NCBI RefSeq assembly: GCF_046271865.1
Contig: NZ_CP176580.1
Location: 124,001 to 188,000, forward strand
Reading direction: 5' to 3'
Length of the DNA stretch: 64,000 bases
From: Nitrincola salilacus
Lineage (GTDB): Bacteria; Pseudomonadota; Gammaproteobacteria; Pseudomonadales; Balneatricaceae
The notes beneath the pieces were generated by a model. The model saw only the letters and a program-made list of their open reading frames with translations. It searched no databases and was not told where the DNA came from. Both the position numbers and the translations under genes were made by a program. This document shows, piece after piece, positions 32,452 through 41,448 of the stretch (its first letter is position 1; each line of letters begins with the position of its first letter).

Positions 32452-33831
32452 TCAGCAGGCAACGACATTGACGGCCAGGCCGCCGGTTGAGGTTTCCTTG
32501 TATTTGTCCTGCATATCCAGACCTGTCTGGCGCATGGTTTCTATGACGCTATCCAGCGAAACGTGGTGCTTCCCATCACCATGCAGCGCAAGGCGTGCGG
32601 CATTGATCGCTTTGATGGCCCCCATTGTATTGCGCTCAATGCAGGGTACCTGTACCAGCCCTGCAATCGGATCGCAGGTCAGCCCGAGGTTATGCTCCAT
32701 GCCGATCTCGGCAGCGTTTTCCACCTGCTGATTGGTTCCACCGAGGACTGCGCAGAGTGCTCCGGCAGCCATGGAGCAGGCGACGCCTATCTCTCCCTGA
32801 CAACCCACCTCGGCCGCAGAGATAGATGCGTTTTTCTTATAGAGAGCCCCGATTGCAGCGGCCGTAGCCAGGAAGTCGAAAATCCCCTGTTGGCTCGCGC
32901 TGGGTATGAATCGGTGATAATAGGCGAGCACAGCAGGAATAACCCCTGCCGCGCCGTTTGTAGGTGCAGTAACAACTCGACCACCTGCTGCATTCTCTTC
33001 ATTCACAGCCATCGCAAACAGATTGACCCAGTCGAGCACCATGAGTTGATCATGCAGGATACCATCGGTGCTTTTATTCAGGGTCGTTAACAAGTGATTG
33101 GCACGGCGTCTGATCTTCAGTTCACCAGGCAGCAGGCCTGTCGCTTGGCAGCCTGCCTCAATACATTGATGCATGGTGTTCCAGATGTTCGTCAGTCCGC
33201 GCTCAATTTCTGCCTCTGTGTGCCATGATAGCTCGTTGGCCAGTTGCAGTTGTGCGATGCTGAGGCCTGATTTCTCACCGGCTGCGAGCAGTTCAGCACC
33301 GTTGTTGAAGGGGTAGAGAGGCTCTGATCTGCCGTTATCTGCTGCGGATTGTGAAAACTCTTCATCACTCAGGACAAAGCCTCCACCTACTGAGTAGTAG
33401 ATGTTTTCCTGAAGGATAATCCCGGATGCATCCAGCGCCTGAAAACGCATTCCGTTGGGGTGCTTTGGCAGGGTTTCAGTAAAGTAAAAGCGCAGATCCT
33501 CGGCTTCGCTGAAGGGGATTCGTCTCAAGTCTGCCAGTTTAAGGCTTTTACTTGTTCGAATCTCCTGCAGGTAGTCACTGATCTTCAGCGGGTCGACCAG
33601 ATCCGGGCGTTCACCCTGAAGGCCCAGTAAAACTGCGGTATCTGTTGCATGTCCTTTACCGGTCATGGCCAGTGAGCCATATAGACCAATTCTTACGCCG
33701 GCAATTTGGGTCAGAAGGTGTCTGCTGCAGAGCTGTTCGACAAACCGGTTGGCTGCGACCATCGGGCCGACTGTGTGAGAGCTGGAGGGGCCAACTCCGA
33801 TTTTGAATAGATCAAATATACTCAATGACAT
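32452..33831 (-). CDS. sdaA: L-serine ammonia-lyase (L-serine deaminase), iron-sulfur type
   Basis: It turns L-serine into pyruvate and ammonia with a 4Fe-4S cluster. The 459-residue single-chain form begins MSLSIFDLFKIGVGPSSSHTVGPM and has likely cluster cysteines in GVACSMAAGALC, GLTCDPIAG and VPCIERN. The position between gcvH and gcvT links serine and glycine breakdown. It is divergent from gcvT, with 194 bases between. Confidence 0.95.
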   Translation of the reverse strand: MSLSIFDLFKIGVGPSSSHTVGPMVAANRFVEQLCSRHLLTQIAGVRIGLYGSLAMTGKGHATDTAVLLGLQGERPDLVDPLKISDYLQEIRTSKSLKLADLRRIPFSEAEDLRFYFTETLPKHPNGMRFQALDASGIILQENIYYSVGGGFVLSDEEFSQSAADNGRSEPLYPFNNGAELLAAGEKSGLSIAQLQLANELSWHTEAEIERGLTNIWNTMHQCIEAGCQATGLLPGELKIRRRANHLLTTLNKSTDGILHDQLMVLDWVNLFAMAVNEENAAGGRVVTAPTNGAAGVIPAVLAYYHRFIPSASQQGIFDFLATAAAIGALYKKNASISAAEVGCQGEIGVACSMAAGALCAVLGGTNQQVENAAEIGMEHNLGLTCDPIAGLVQVPCIERNTMGAIKAINAARLALHGDGKHHVSLDSVIETMRQTGLDMQDKYKETSTGGLAVNVVAC

Positions 33832-34025
33832 CAGACCATCTCACTTTTTTATTAGTCTTGGATGCACTCCTCATTAACTGGCAAACGCATCCTATGTTAG
33901 CGGCAAGGTTAACAAGGGGGTTTTCCAAAATCAACCAAATATTTCCTATTGGAAACATTGTATACTCATGCGATAATTCCTGCTGTTCATAAATTGTACT
34001 GATGCCTGTGCTAAAGGAGATATCC

Positions 34026-35150
34026 ATGTCCGAACTGCTGAAAACGCCACTCCATGATCTACATGTCGAAATGGGAGCAAAGATGGTTCCGTTTGCTGGC
34101 TACAATATGCCGGTACAGTATCCAGCCGGAGTGATGAAGGAGCATCTGCATACGCGTGATCAGGCGGGCCTGTTCGATGTTTCACATATGGGGCAGGTGG
34201 TGTTACGTGGCGAGCGGGCAGCGGCAGCTCTGGAGCAACTGGTGCCTGTGGATATTATTGATCTGCCGGTCGGCAAGCAGCGCTATGCATTCTTTACCAA
34301 TGAGCAGGGTGGAGTGCTGGATGATCTGATGGTGGCCAACTATGGCGACTTTATCTATGTGGTCGTCAATGCGGCCTGCAAGGAACAGGATATTGCCTAT
34401 ATGCGGGCATCACTCGGTTCTGATGTTGAGCTTGAAGTGCTGGATGATCGCGCTTTGATTGCGCTGCAGGGCCCAGTGGCAGCACAGGTGTTGGCCAGAC
34501 TTCAGCCTGAACTGAAATCCATGCTGTTTATGGATGTTCGTGAGGTGGAGATAGAGGGGATGTCCTGTCTGGTCAGTCGCTCAGGTTACACGGGCGAGGA
34601 TGGCTATGAGATCTCTTTGCCGGGCGATCAAGCCGAGCGTTTCTGCCGTTTGTTGCTGCAGCAGCCTGAGGTTGCACTGATTGGGCTGGGAGCACGTGAT
34701 TCTTTGCGTCTGGAATCCGGTCTGTGCCTTTATGGACATGACATCACGACCGAAACGACACCGGTTGAGGCGAGCCTGTTGTGGGCGATCAGCAAGGTAC
34801 GTCGTGCTGATGGTGAGCGTGCGGGTGGTTTTCCGGGTGCCGACAGAATTTTTGAGCAGATGCGAAACGCTTCCGAACTGCGCCAGAAGCGCGTTGGCCT
34901 GATTGCTACCGGTAAGGCGCCGGTACGTGAAGGGGCTGAGCTGGTGAATATCGAAGGCATCAAGATAGGTGAAGTTACCAGCGGAAGCTTCGGTCCTTCT
35001 ATCGGTAACCCGGTTGCGATGGGTTATCTGGCGCGTGAGTATGCTGCGTTGGATACCGAGGTGTATGCGTTGGTGCGTGGTAAAGCGTTGCCGATGAAGG
35101 TGGCATCCATGCCTTTTGTGAAGCAACGCTATTACCGTGGCGAAGGCTGA
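34026..35150 (+). CDS. gcvT: Aminomethyltransferase GcvT (glycine cleavage T protein)
   Basis: GcvT moves the aminomethyl group from GcvH to tetrahydrofolate and frees ammonia. The 374-residue protein has LFDVSHMGQ near 51-59, the folate-binding region SGYTGEDGYEI near 185-195, and the C-terminal RVGLIATGKAPVREG domain. ATG 34026 is chosen because AAAGGAGA lies 5-6 bases upstream; the frame extends a little further but without support. I looked for a glycine riboswitch before it and saw none. Confidence 0.96.
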   Translation: MSELLKTPLHDLHVEMGAKMVPFAGYNMPVQYPAGVMKEHLHTRDQAGLFDVSHMGQVVLRGERAAAALEQLVPVDIIDLPVGKQRYAFFTNEQGGVLDDLMVANYGDFIYVVVNAACKEQDIAYMRASLGSDVELEVLDDRALIALQGPVAAQVLARLQPELKSMLFMDVREVEIEGMSCLVSRSGYTGEDGYEISLPGDQAERFCRLLLQQPEVALIGLGARDSLRLESGLCLYGHDITTETTPVEASLLWAISKVRRADGERAGGFPGADRIFEQMRNASELRQKRVGLIATGKAPVREGAELVNIEGIKIGEVTSGSFGPSIGNPVAMGYLAREYAALDTEVYALVRGKALPMKVASMPFVKQRYYRGEG

Positions 35151-35184
35151 GATAACGATTCAGCTATAAAGCTTGATATGAGTT

Positions 35185-35230
35185 GTGCAGGTCAGGGAGG
35201 CTATTCCACAGCGACCTTTCTGACCTGCAC
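35185..35230. terminator. Inverted repeat at the convergent end of gcvT
   Basis: GTGCAGGTCAG and CTGACCTGCAC form an eleven-pair stem with a 24-base loop. It overlaps the last codons of the next gene. There is no T-run, so terminator activity is uncertain. Confidence 0.4.
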
Positions 35231-37462
35231 GAAATCGGTGTCACCCTTGACCACTTTATAGATACCGTCCTGTAGCAGTGTCCGCATGCCCTCTTTTATC
35301 GCTACCTGCTTGATAGCAGCCACGCTGCTCTGCTTGTAGATCAGTTCACGCAAGGGTGCTGAGGAGACAAGCAGCTCATGTATCCCCGTTCTGCCTCTGT
35401 AGCCCGTGTGGTTGCAGGCATCACATCCGGTGGGCTTGTATAATGTCATGCCCGTCTTCAGCTCCAGATCCTTCTCATGCAGCGGTCCATAGTGGCGCTT
35501 GAGCACTTCCACTTCCTCTTCACTGGCGGCATAAGGCGCTTTGCATTGGCCACACAGGGTTCTGACCAGACGCTGAGCAAGGATTCCCAGCAGGGCGTCG
35601 GAGAAGCTGATGGGGTCGATACCGAGATCCAGCAGGCGTGTGATGGTTTCCGGTGCTGAGTTGGTGTGCAGGGTGGAGAAGACCAGATGCCCCGTCAGTG
35701 AGGCTTCTACGGCTGCATGAGCCGTCTCTTTGTCCCTCATCTCACCAATCAGTATCACGTCGGGATCGGCACGCAGGAAGGCTCGCAGCGCAGCCGTAAA
35801 GTCAAAACCGATTTTCGGTTGTACCTGCACCTGTTGTAGTCCCGGCTGAGTGATCTCGACAGGGTCTTCGGCGGTCCAGATCTTTCTGTCAGGTGTATTG
35901 AGGCACGCGAGCACGGCATGCAGTGTAGTGGTCTTACCCGAACCTGTCGGGCCGACCACGAGAAAGATTCCGTGTGGATGTGTCAGCAACCCCTCGATTG
36001 ATTGCTCTGTGGCAGGTGCCAGATTGAGTTGGTCGAAGGGAATCGGTTCGCCTGTCTGCAGCAGGCGCATTACCACTCCCTCGCCGTTAACGGTTGGAAT
36101 GGTGGCCACACGTACTTCGAGCGTCTGCCCCATCAGGCGTACACTGAATTTTCCGTCCTGAGGCAGGCGGCGTTCCGAGATATCCAGCCTCGATATGATC
36201 TTGATGCGTGAGATGGCAGCCTTGGCATGGCTTGCGGGTATCTGAATGATTTCCTGACACACACCATCTATACGCATACGCACAGAGGTAGGCTTCTGCC
36301 CTTTGCCTGGTTCGATATGGATGTCTGATGCATTCAACCGCTTGCAGTCGATCAGGATGCGATTGACCAGTTTGACGATGGCCGAATCCTGATCAGAGAT
36401 CTGTTCATCATCCGACTGCTCATCATCGGCGGGGGATGCGTCCGCCACTTCCAGCTCATCCAGCAGACTATTGAGGTTGGATGAGTCACTGACATCCGGG
36501 CTCATATAGCCGAGATATTGATGGATATCCTCAAGCAATCCCACACAGATCAGGGCTTCACGAGTGCCGAGAATATTTTCAACCTCCATGATGCGTTTGG
36601 CATCATTGGGGTTGTCTATCAGGATCAGAACTTTGCTTTCATCTTTGCCGTTGGTCAGCAGCGCAATATTGTTGTTCTTCAGATAGGCTTTGTTGATCTT
36701 GCTGCAGATAGGGTGTGCAAAGTAGCGATCTGGCAGATAACCGATGAAGGGGACCTGATAGAAGGCTTCCAGTGATTGCCCCAGCTCAGCTCTGGGTACC
36801 TTGAAATATTCAGTCAGAATGCGTGTTACGGGTACCTGCGGCTTCTCTTTGCTGACCTTGTCGATGTCCGTCTGCTTGAGTAACCCTTTTTGAATGAGGT
36901 ATTCAAAGGGCGATTGGGTGCAGCCGAAATCATAGCGGAATTTCTGTCCGATCAGCGACGCCAGTTCACACGCCTTACTCATGTCATCTTCGCTGAAGCA
37001 CTCACCATCCGAACGATTGATGATCTGCAGCACGCCCAGAAGCACATCATTGTTTGCAATGGGTACCACCAGCATCGACGTACTTCTGAAATCGGTCGGT
37101 TCCTCAAATGCGGGATTGAAGTGCAGGTTGGGGTGCAGTTGTTGCAACTCATCTGCATCCCGCACATTGCGGATCAGCAGTGGACGACGACTGAATGCGA
37201 CATATCCGGCAATGGAGGTGGTGCTGACTGGCACGCGGATCTCACTGATGTCATCTCCCGTCTTGAAGCGGGAGACAATGTCGTTGCTTGCCCGGTTGCG
37301 CTGGTAGATGGTCAGTCGTTCTGCATGGAACAAGCGCAGGATCGACTTTTCAACAGCAGGATAGGCATCCTCAAAACTGCGTGAGTGGTGAACTTTATTC
37401 AGAATCGATAGCAGGCGCTGATAATACTGATCCTGCGTGTGGGTTTGCTGCGTTGTACTCAT
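35201..37462 (-). CDS. GspE/PilB-type ATPase with N-terminal GAF domain
   Basis: The protein has about 753 residues. A GAF-like domain lies at about 25-180. An MshEN/GspE_N region at about 190-340 follows, with the L-x-x-Y/F-F-x-V-P pattern that binds cyclic di-GMP in some relatives. The C-terminal secretion ATPase has GPTGSGKTTTL (~506), DPDVILIGEMRD (~572), GHLVFSTLHTNSAPE and a zinc-binding set with CGQC plus GCDAC. Such ATPases drive type IV pili or type II secretion. No other pilus or secretion gene lies nearby, so it is an orphan of uncertain partner. The start is ATG 37462 with AGGTGA before it. Confidence 0.85.
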   Translation of the reverse strand: MSTTQQTHTQDQYYQRLLSILNKVHHSRSFEDAYPAVEKSILRLFHAERLTIYQRNRASNDIVSRFKTGDDISEIRVPVSTTSIAGYVAFSRRPLLIRNVRDADELQQLHPNLHFNPAFEEPTDFRSTSMLVVPIANNDVLLGVLQIINRSDGECFSEDDMSKACELASLIGQKFRYDFGCTQSPFEYLIQKGLLKQTDIDKVSKEKPQVPVTRILTEYFKVPRAELGQSLEAFYQVPFIGYLPDRYFAHPICSKINKAYLKNNNIALLTNGKDESKVLILIDNPNDAKRIMEVENILGTREALICVGLLEDIHQYLGYMSPDVSDSSNLNSLLDELEVADASPADDEQSDDEQISDQDSAIVKLVNRILIDCKRLNASDIHIEPGKGQKPTSVRMRIDGVCQEIIQIPASHAKAAISRIKIISRLDISERRLPQDGKFSVRLMGQTLEVRVATIPTVNGEGVVMRLLQTGEPIPFDQLNLAPATEQSIEGLLTHPHGIFLVVGPTGSGKTTTLHAVLACLNTPDRKIWTAEDPVEITQPGLQQVQVQPKIGFDFTAALRAFLRADPDVILIGEMRDKETAHAAVEASLTGHLVFSTLHTNSAPETITRLLDLGIDPISFSDALLGILAQRLVRTLCGQCKAPYAASEEEVEVLKRHYGPLHEKDLELKTGMTLYKPTGCDACNHTGYRGRTGIHELLVSSAPLRELIYKQSSVAAIKQVAIKEGMRTLLQDGIYKVVKGDTDFVQVRKVAVE

Positions 37463-37594
37463 CGTCACCTGCTCATAGGTTCAAACCTGAGATCAATCCC
37501 ATATGGCTTGAGTTTAGAAGCATTCAGGTGCGATTGTCATTATTTCAGCGAGAGAGGCTGGCAGAAATGCATGAAGAATGGGGGAACATGAAAA

Positions 37595-37670
37595 TGGTGC
37601 CCGGAGGCGGAATCGAACCACCGACACGAGGATTTTCAATCCTCTGCTCTACCGACTGAGCTATCCGGGC
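37595..37670 (-). tRNA. tRNA-Phe (GAA)
   Basis: The 76-base gene on the minus strand reads GCCCGGATAGCTCAGTCGG at the 5' end. It has anticodon GAA in the loop TTGAAAAT, TTCGATTC in the T arm and an encoded CCA. It stands alone between the ATPase gene and pyrE. No integration is visible beside it. Confidence 0.98.
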
Positions 37671-37736
37671 AAGGAAGATGCAGGATTACACCGGAAAACA
37701 AACTGTTAGTCAAGTGTACTCCTGCAGGGTAGGTAA

Positions 37737-38378
37737 TCAGATACCGTAGTTGCGGCGATAATCTCGAATAGCGTCCAGTTCCTGCTGCAGATTACCTTTT
37801 TCTTCAAGGTACTCAATCAAGTCAGTCAGGCTGATGATGCTGGTTACCGGGATGTTGTAATCACGTTCCACTTCCTGAATGGCTGATAGCTCGCCGGTAC
37901 CACGCTCCTGACGGTCCAGTGCGATCACAACGCCAGCAGGTGCGGCACCTGCCTGCTCAATAATGCTCATTACTTCACGGATCGCAGTGCCTGCAGTGAT
38001 CACATCGTCGATAATCAGCGCTTTGCCCTGCAGCGGAGCACCGACCAGGTTACCACCTTCGCCATGATCTTTGGCTTCCTTACGGTTGAACACGTAGGGC
38101 ACATCCAACTGATGGTCGTTGAACAGTGCCACTGCGGTTGTCGTTGCAAGCGGTATGCCTTTATAGGCGGGGCCAAGCAGCAGATCGTAGGAGATGCCGG
38201 CATCGACGATGGCTGCGGCATAGAATTTACCCAGGCGAGCCAGCGCTTCGCCCGTGTTAAACAGGCCTGCGTTGAAAAAATACGGACTTTTCCGTCCTGA
38301 TTTGAGGGTAAATTCACCAAATCGAAGAACTTTTCGGTTGATGGCGAAGTCTATGAAAGCGCGTTGGTAATCCTGCAT
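37737..38378 (-). CDS. pyrE: Orotate phosphoribosyltransferase PyrE
   Basis: PyrE makes OMP from orotate and PRPP in pyrimidine synthesis. The 213-residue protein matches the E. coli length. It has FTLKSGRKSPYFFNAG, the PRPP loop IDDVITAGTAIRE near 120-132, and RKEAKDHGEGG. It is divergent from crc with 170 bases between, the pyrE-crc pairing known from pseudomonads. Confidence 0.97.
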   Translation of the reverse strand: MQDYQRAFIDFAINRKVLRFGEFTLKSGRKSPYFFNAGLFNTGEALARLGKFYAAAIVDAGISYDLLLGPAYKGIPLATTTAVALFNDHQLDVPYVFNRKEAKDHGEGGNLVGAPLQGKALIIDDVITAGTAIREVMSIIEQAGAAPAGVVIALDRQERGTGELSAIQEVERDYNIPVTSIISLTDLIEYLEEKGNLQQELDAIRDYRRNYGI

Positions 38379-38548
38379 CTGCTGTTATCCACGTGTATCA
38401 TGTCCGGGAAGCTAATGATAACGTGCCTTGAGCAGCGCTTCTATCAGACAGATACAGATAAATTTCAATTTGTGCTGCATACCTATACAATTTCCGTTTA
38501 ATATCAACTAAAGAATAATTCACACACGCTCAATGGAGCTGGAGAGAT

Positions 38549-39322
38549 ATGCGCGTCATCACCTTCAATACACAAGGTATTGAACAAGCCGCAGACAGAG
38601 GTTTTTTTGACTGGATGGTTCGCCAGGATGCGGACGTAATCTGTCTGCAGAATCTTCGTGCAAAAGAGTATCAACTGGATGGCGATCGTTACCACCCAGA
38701 GGGCTATCATGCCTATTTTTTCGATGCCTTCGAAGATGGCGTCAGTGGTGTGGCCATATACACCCGCCATGTGCCCAAGGCGATCATGACCGGGCTGGGT
38801 TTCGAGCAGTGTGATTTTCATGGCCGTTTCATCCAGGCAGATTTTGACAAGGTGAGTATCTCGTCTCTGACGGTACCATCTGGCCTCAGAAGCGATGAAG
38901 CACAGGCCGCCAAGATGGAATATCTGGCCCTGTTCATGGGGCATCTGAAAAAGACACTGCGCAAGCGTCGAGACTTTATCTTTACCGGTACGCTGCATAT
39001 CGCTCATAAGTCGATCGATCTGAGCAACTGGTATGTGAATCAGCGTGTGTCAGGTTTTCTGGCTGAGGAACGTGCCTGGCTGGAAGAGGTGTTCAAGGAT
39101 CTGGGGTATGTGGATGCGTTTCGTCAGATCAACAAGGCGGATCGGCAATATACCTGGTGGCCTGACTATAACCGTGCCTGGTCATTGAATGAGGGTGCTC
39201 GGTTGGATTATCAGATCACAACCCCGAACCTGCGCAAAAGTGTCAAGAATGTGCATATCTATCGTGAACAGCGCTTTTCTGATCATGCGCCGTTGATCAT
39301 CGACTACGATATACCGATGTAA
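38549..39322 (+). CDS. crc: Crc-like catabolite repression control protein
   Basis: The 257-residue protein has the exonuclease III fold and close likeness to Pseudomonas Crc. Visible blocks are DVICLQNLRA, GFEQCDFHGRFIQADFDKVSI, WWPDYNRAWSLNEG, LDYQITTPNLR and FSDHAPLIIDYD. Catalytic residues of true exonucleases are lost: the Glu of LQE is Asn here and the GDxN loop reads TGTLHI. In Pseudomonas, Crc works with Hfq to block translation of catabolic mRNAs. Its place beside pyrE supports orthology. The start has TGGAG upstream. Confidence 0.9.
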   Translation: MRVITFNTQGIEQAADRGFFDWMVRQDADVICLQNLRAKEYQLDGDRYHPEGYHAYFFDAFEDGVSGVAIYTRHVPKAIMTGLGFEQCDFHGRFIQADFDKVSISSLTVPSGLRSDEAQAAKMEYLALFMGHLKKTLRKRRDFIFTGTLHIAHKSIDLSNWYVNQRVSGFLAEERAWLEEVFKDLGYVDAFRQINKADRQYTWWPDYNRAWSLNEGARLDYQITTPNLRKSVKNVHIYREQRFSDHAPLIIDYDIPM

Positions 39323-39325
39323 ATT

Positions 39326-39361
39326 CTGTCAGGGCAGTGCCTTGCCGGCCCGCCCTGACAG
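39326..39361. terminator. Bidirectional terminator between crc and rph
   Basis: CTGTCAGGGC and GCCCTGACAG form a perfect ten-pair stem with a GC-rich loop between two convergent genes. T-runs are short on both sides. Confidence 0.75.
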
Positions 39362-39367
39362 TTCGTC

Positions 39368-40138
39368 TTATGCGTTCAGTGCCGCTTTCTGATGTTCCAC
39401 CAGCTCTGTAATCCCTTTGCGGGCCAGCTCAAGCATCGCGTTCAGCTCTTCCTGAGTGTAAGGGGCTGCTTCTGCTGTGCCCTGAATCTCGATGAAGCCA
39501 CCCTGATCCGTCATGATCACGTTCATATCGGTTTCGGCGACTGAGTCTTCTTCATAATTCAGATCCAGTACTGGCTCACCTTTGCAGATACCCACCGATA
39601 TAGCGGCGATCATGTACTTGATCGGATTACCTTTCATGGCACCGTTCTTGTCTTTCTTCAGAAAGGCGATCGCGTCCATCAGTGCCACGCAAGCACCCGT
39701 GATGGCTGCTGTGCGGGTGCCGCCATCAGCCTGAATCACATCGCAGTCGATGGTGATGGTGTTCTCACCCAGTTTTTTCAGATCAAGTGCAGCGCGTAGT
39801 GAACGGCCGATCAGGCGCTGGATTTCGGTGGTGCGCCCGCTTTGCTTGCCACGCGCCGCTTCGCGGTCATTTCGCGTGTTGGTAGAACGCGGAAGCATAC
39901 CATATTCGGCCGTGACCCAACCCGAACCTGAACCACGCAGGAAGCGGGGAACGCCTCGTTCGACGCTGGCGGTACAGATCACCTTGGTATCGCCAAACTC
40001 AACCAGTACAGACCCTTCTGCATGCTTGGTGAAATTGCGGGTAATGCGTACTTCCCGCATCTGATCCGGCTGCCTTCCGCCGGGACGTATCTTGTTCAGT
40101 CCAAGAGTCTGAAGTTGCTGTGAAAGGGTAGAGCTCAT
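39368..40138 (-). CDS. rph: Ribonuclease PH
   Basis: RNase PH trims the 3' end of tRNA precursors with phosphate. The 256-residue protein has RPGGR-Q near the start, GDTKVICTASVERGVPRFLRG, TAEYGMLPRSTNTR and the RNA-binding region GRTTEIQRLIGRSLRAALDL. It carries about 16 more N-terminal residues than the usual start near the RPGGR motif. It is divergent from yicC with about 100 bases between, the conserved rph-yicC order. Confidence 0.96.
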   Translation of the reverse strand: MSSTLSQQLQTLGLNKIRPGGRQPDQMREVRITRNFTKHAEGSVLVEFGDTKVICTASVERGVPRFLRGSGSGWVTAEYGMLPRSTNTRNDREAARGKQSGRTTEIQRLIGRSLRAALDLKKLGENTITIDCDVIQADGGTRTAAITGACVALMDAIAFLKKDKNGAMKGNPIKYMIAAISVGICKGEPVLDLNYEEDSVAETDMNVIMTDQGGFIEIQGTAEAAPYTQEELNAMLELARKGITELVEHQKAALNA

Positions 40139-40240
40139 ACTGGTTACCTTGTGACTGTACCGGCAAAAAATAGTGGATCGATTGCCGGGCTGTTAGAATG
40201 GAGCATTCAGGACAACGATTTTAATCGAGATCGATCAAAT

Positions 40241-41104
40241 ATGACACGAAGCATGACTGCTTTTGCCCGTCAGGAGCAACAATATGAGGGTGGGACCCTG
40301 ATCTGGGAGATCCGTTCCGTCAATCATCGCTATCTGGAGTATCAGTTACGTCTGCCGGAATCGTTGCGACATATTGAAACGGCCCTGCGAGACAGACTGC
40401 GCAAACAGCTCAGCAGGGGCAAGGTTGAGTGCACCCTGAAGCTGAGTACCGAGCAGAAACAGCAATCGCTCGAAGTCGACTCAGTCTTGGCTGCCGAAGT
40501 GATCAGGGCTGCTGAAAAGATCAGTGCGCTGCTGCCTCAACCGGGCACGCTCGATATCATGGAGGTGCTGCGCTGGCCCGGTGTCATGAAGGAGACTCAA
40601 CCGGACACCGAGCAACTCTCAGAAACCGCGTTAGTGCTGTTCGACAAGACCCTGCAGGATCTGATAGCCGGTCGTGAACGTGAGGGGAGTGAGCTGCAGC
40701 AGATGATTCGACAGCGCCTGGATATGATCAGTCAGATCGTGTCTGAAGTCAGGCAGTTGATGCCGGAAATTCTGAAAAATCAGGCACAGGTGCTGCGCAA
40801 CCGTCTGGCTGAGCTGAAGTCTGATCTGGACCCGGCACGGCTTGAGCAGGAGCTGGTTCTACTGGCACAGAAAGCCGATGTGGCAGAGGAGCTGGATCGG
40901 CTGGAAACTCATGTGCAGGAGGTCGGTCGGGTGATGAAGGATAAAGCCTCGGTCGGACGCCGCCTGGATTTCCTGATGCAGGAGCTGAACCGTGAAGCGA
41001 ATACTCTGTCATCGAAGTCGATTGTGGTAGCCACCACGCAACGGGCAGTTGAACTGAAGGTGCTGATTGAGCAGATGCGGGAGCAGATTCAGAATATCGA
41101 ATAG
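40241..41104 (+). CDS. yicC: YicC-family endoribonuclease
   Basis: The 287-residue protein starts MTRSMTAFARQ, the usual family start, so ATG 40241 is used and the longer frame is rejected. It has IRSVNHRYLEYQLRLPESLRHIE, a coiled middle part and the C-terminal DUF1732 region ending GRRLDFLMQELNREANTLSSKS. YicC acts on RNA together with PNPase in E. coli. The last codons (REQIQNIE, stop) lie inside the 23-bp left direct repeat of the island that follows, which left the protein complete. Confidence 0.95.
   Translation: MTRSMTAFARQEQQYEGGTLIWEIRSVNHRYLEYQLRLPESLRHIETALRDRLRKQLSRGKVECTLKLSTEQKQQSLEVDSVLAAEVIRAAEKISALLPQPGTLDIMEVLRWPGVMKETQPDTEQLSETALVLFDKTLQDLIAGREREGSELQQMIRQRLDMISQIVSEVRQLMPEILKNQAQVLRNRLAELKSDLDPARLEQELVLLAQKADVAEELDRLETHVQEVGRVMKDKASVGRRLDFLMQELNREANTLSSKSIVVATTQRAVELKVLIEQMREQIQNIE
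41081..41103 (+). repeat. Left attachment repeat (attL) in yicC 3' end
   Basis: This 23-base segment covers the last yicC codons and matches 52378-52400 at 21 of 23 positions (two substitutions) in the same orientation. It marks the left end of an 11.3-kb island. Confidence 0.85.
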
Positions 41105-41448
41105 GTTCTTAGGTAGAAGGCTACCCGTTCAAGAATGTCTTAGAAGTCCTATTATTTGATTGTTAATACAGGGCTTTTTTTTATTTTTCCCGTCCAAATC
41201 GGTTTGCAGATGTCCGTTACCAGTTACTGTTTAAGTGGTGGGCAAACCCTGTTTTTTGACTCAATAAGCGAAAAGTCAAGGTATCTGGTGAGCAGATTTT
41301 TGCATCTATCTCACCACCGCCTTATGCCATCTCCACTTATCGTGCTGGTTGCTTAATCACTCAACTATCGAGCCATTCGATAAACAAATGGTGGTGGGCA
41401 ATGGTGAGCAAAATTTAACGATTTCTTAGGAATATAGAGTAACAAACG
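41105..41448. other. Left end of the island, no gene
   Basis: This AT-rich 344-base stretch holds no supported gene. A 66-codon frame at 41156-41356 has no ribosome site and low-complexity composition. It contains TGGTGGGCAAAC (41236-41247) and a close variant (41392-41400 and on), which also occur at the right end of the island. They are possible arm sites for the integrase. Confidence 0.5.
41236..41247 (+). repeat. Possible integrase arm-type site, left
   Basis: TGGTGGGCAAAC occurs here and at 52299-52310. A partly matching set (TGGTGGGCAA, TGGTGAGCAA) lies at 41392-41411, close to the integrase start. Repeats of this size near both island ends are typical of arm sites. Confidence 0.4.

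Noticed and set aside
33832..34025. Glycine riboswitch before gcvT
   Set aside because: The conserved GGAGAG and paired core were looked for and not found.
37595..37737. Integration site at tRNA-Phe
   Set aside because: No copy of the tRNA 3' end and no integrase lies nearby, so there is no sign of an element there.
41156..41356. 66-codon frame at the left end of the island
   Set aside because: Lacks a ribosome site and has repetitive hydrophobic text; it covers the candidate arm site.
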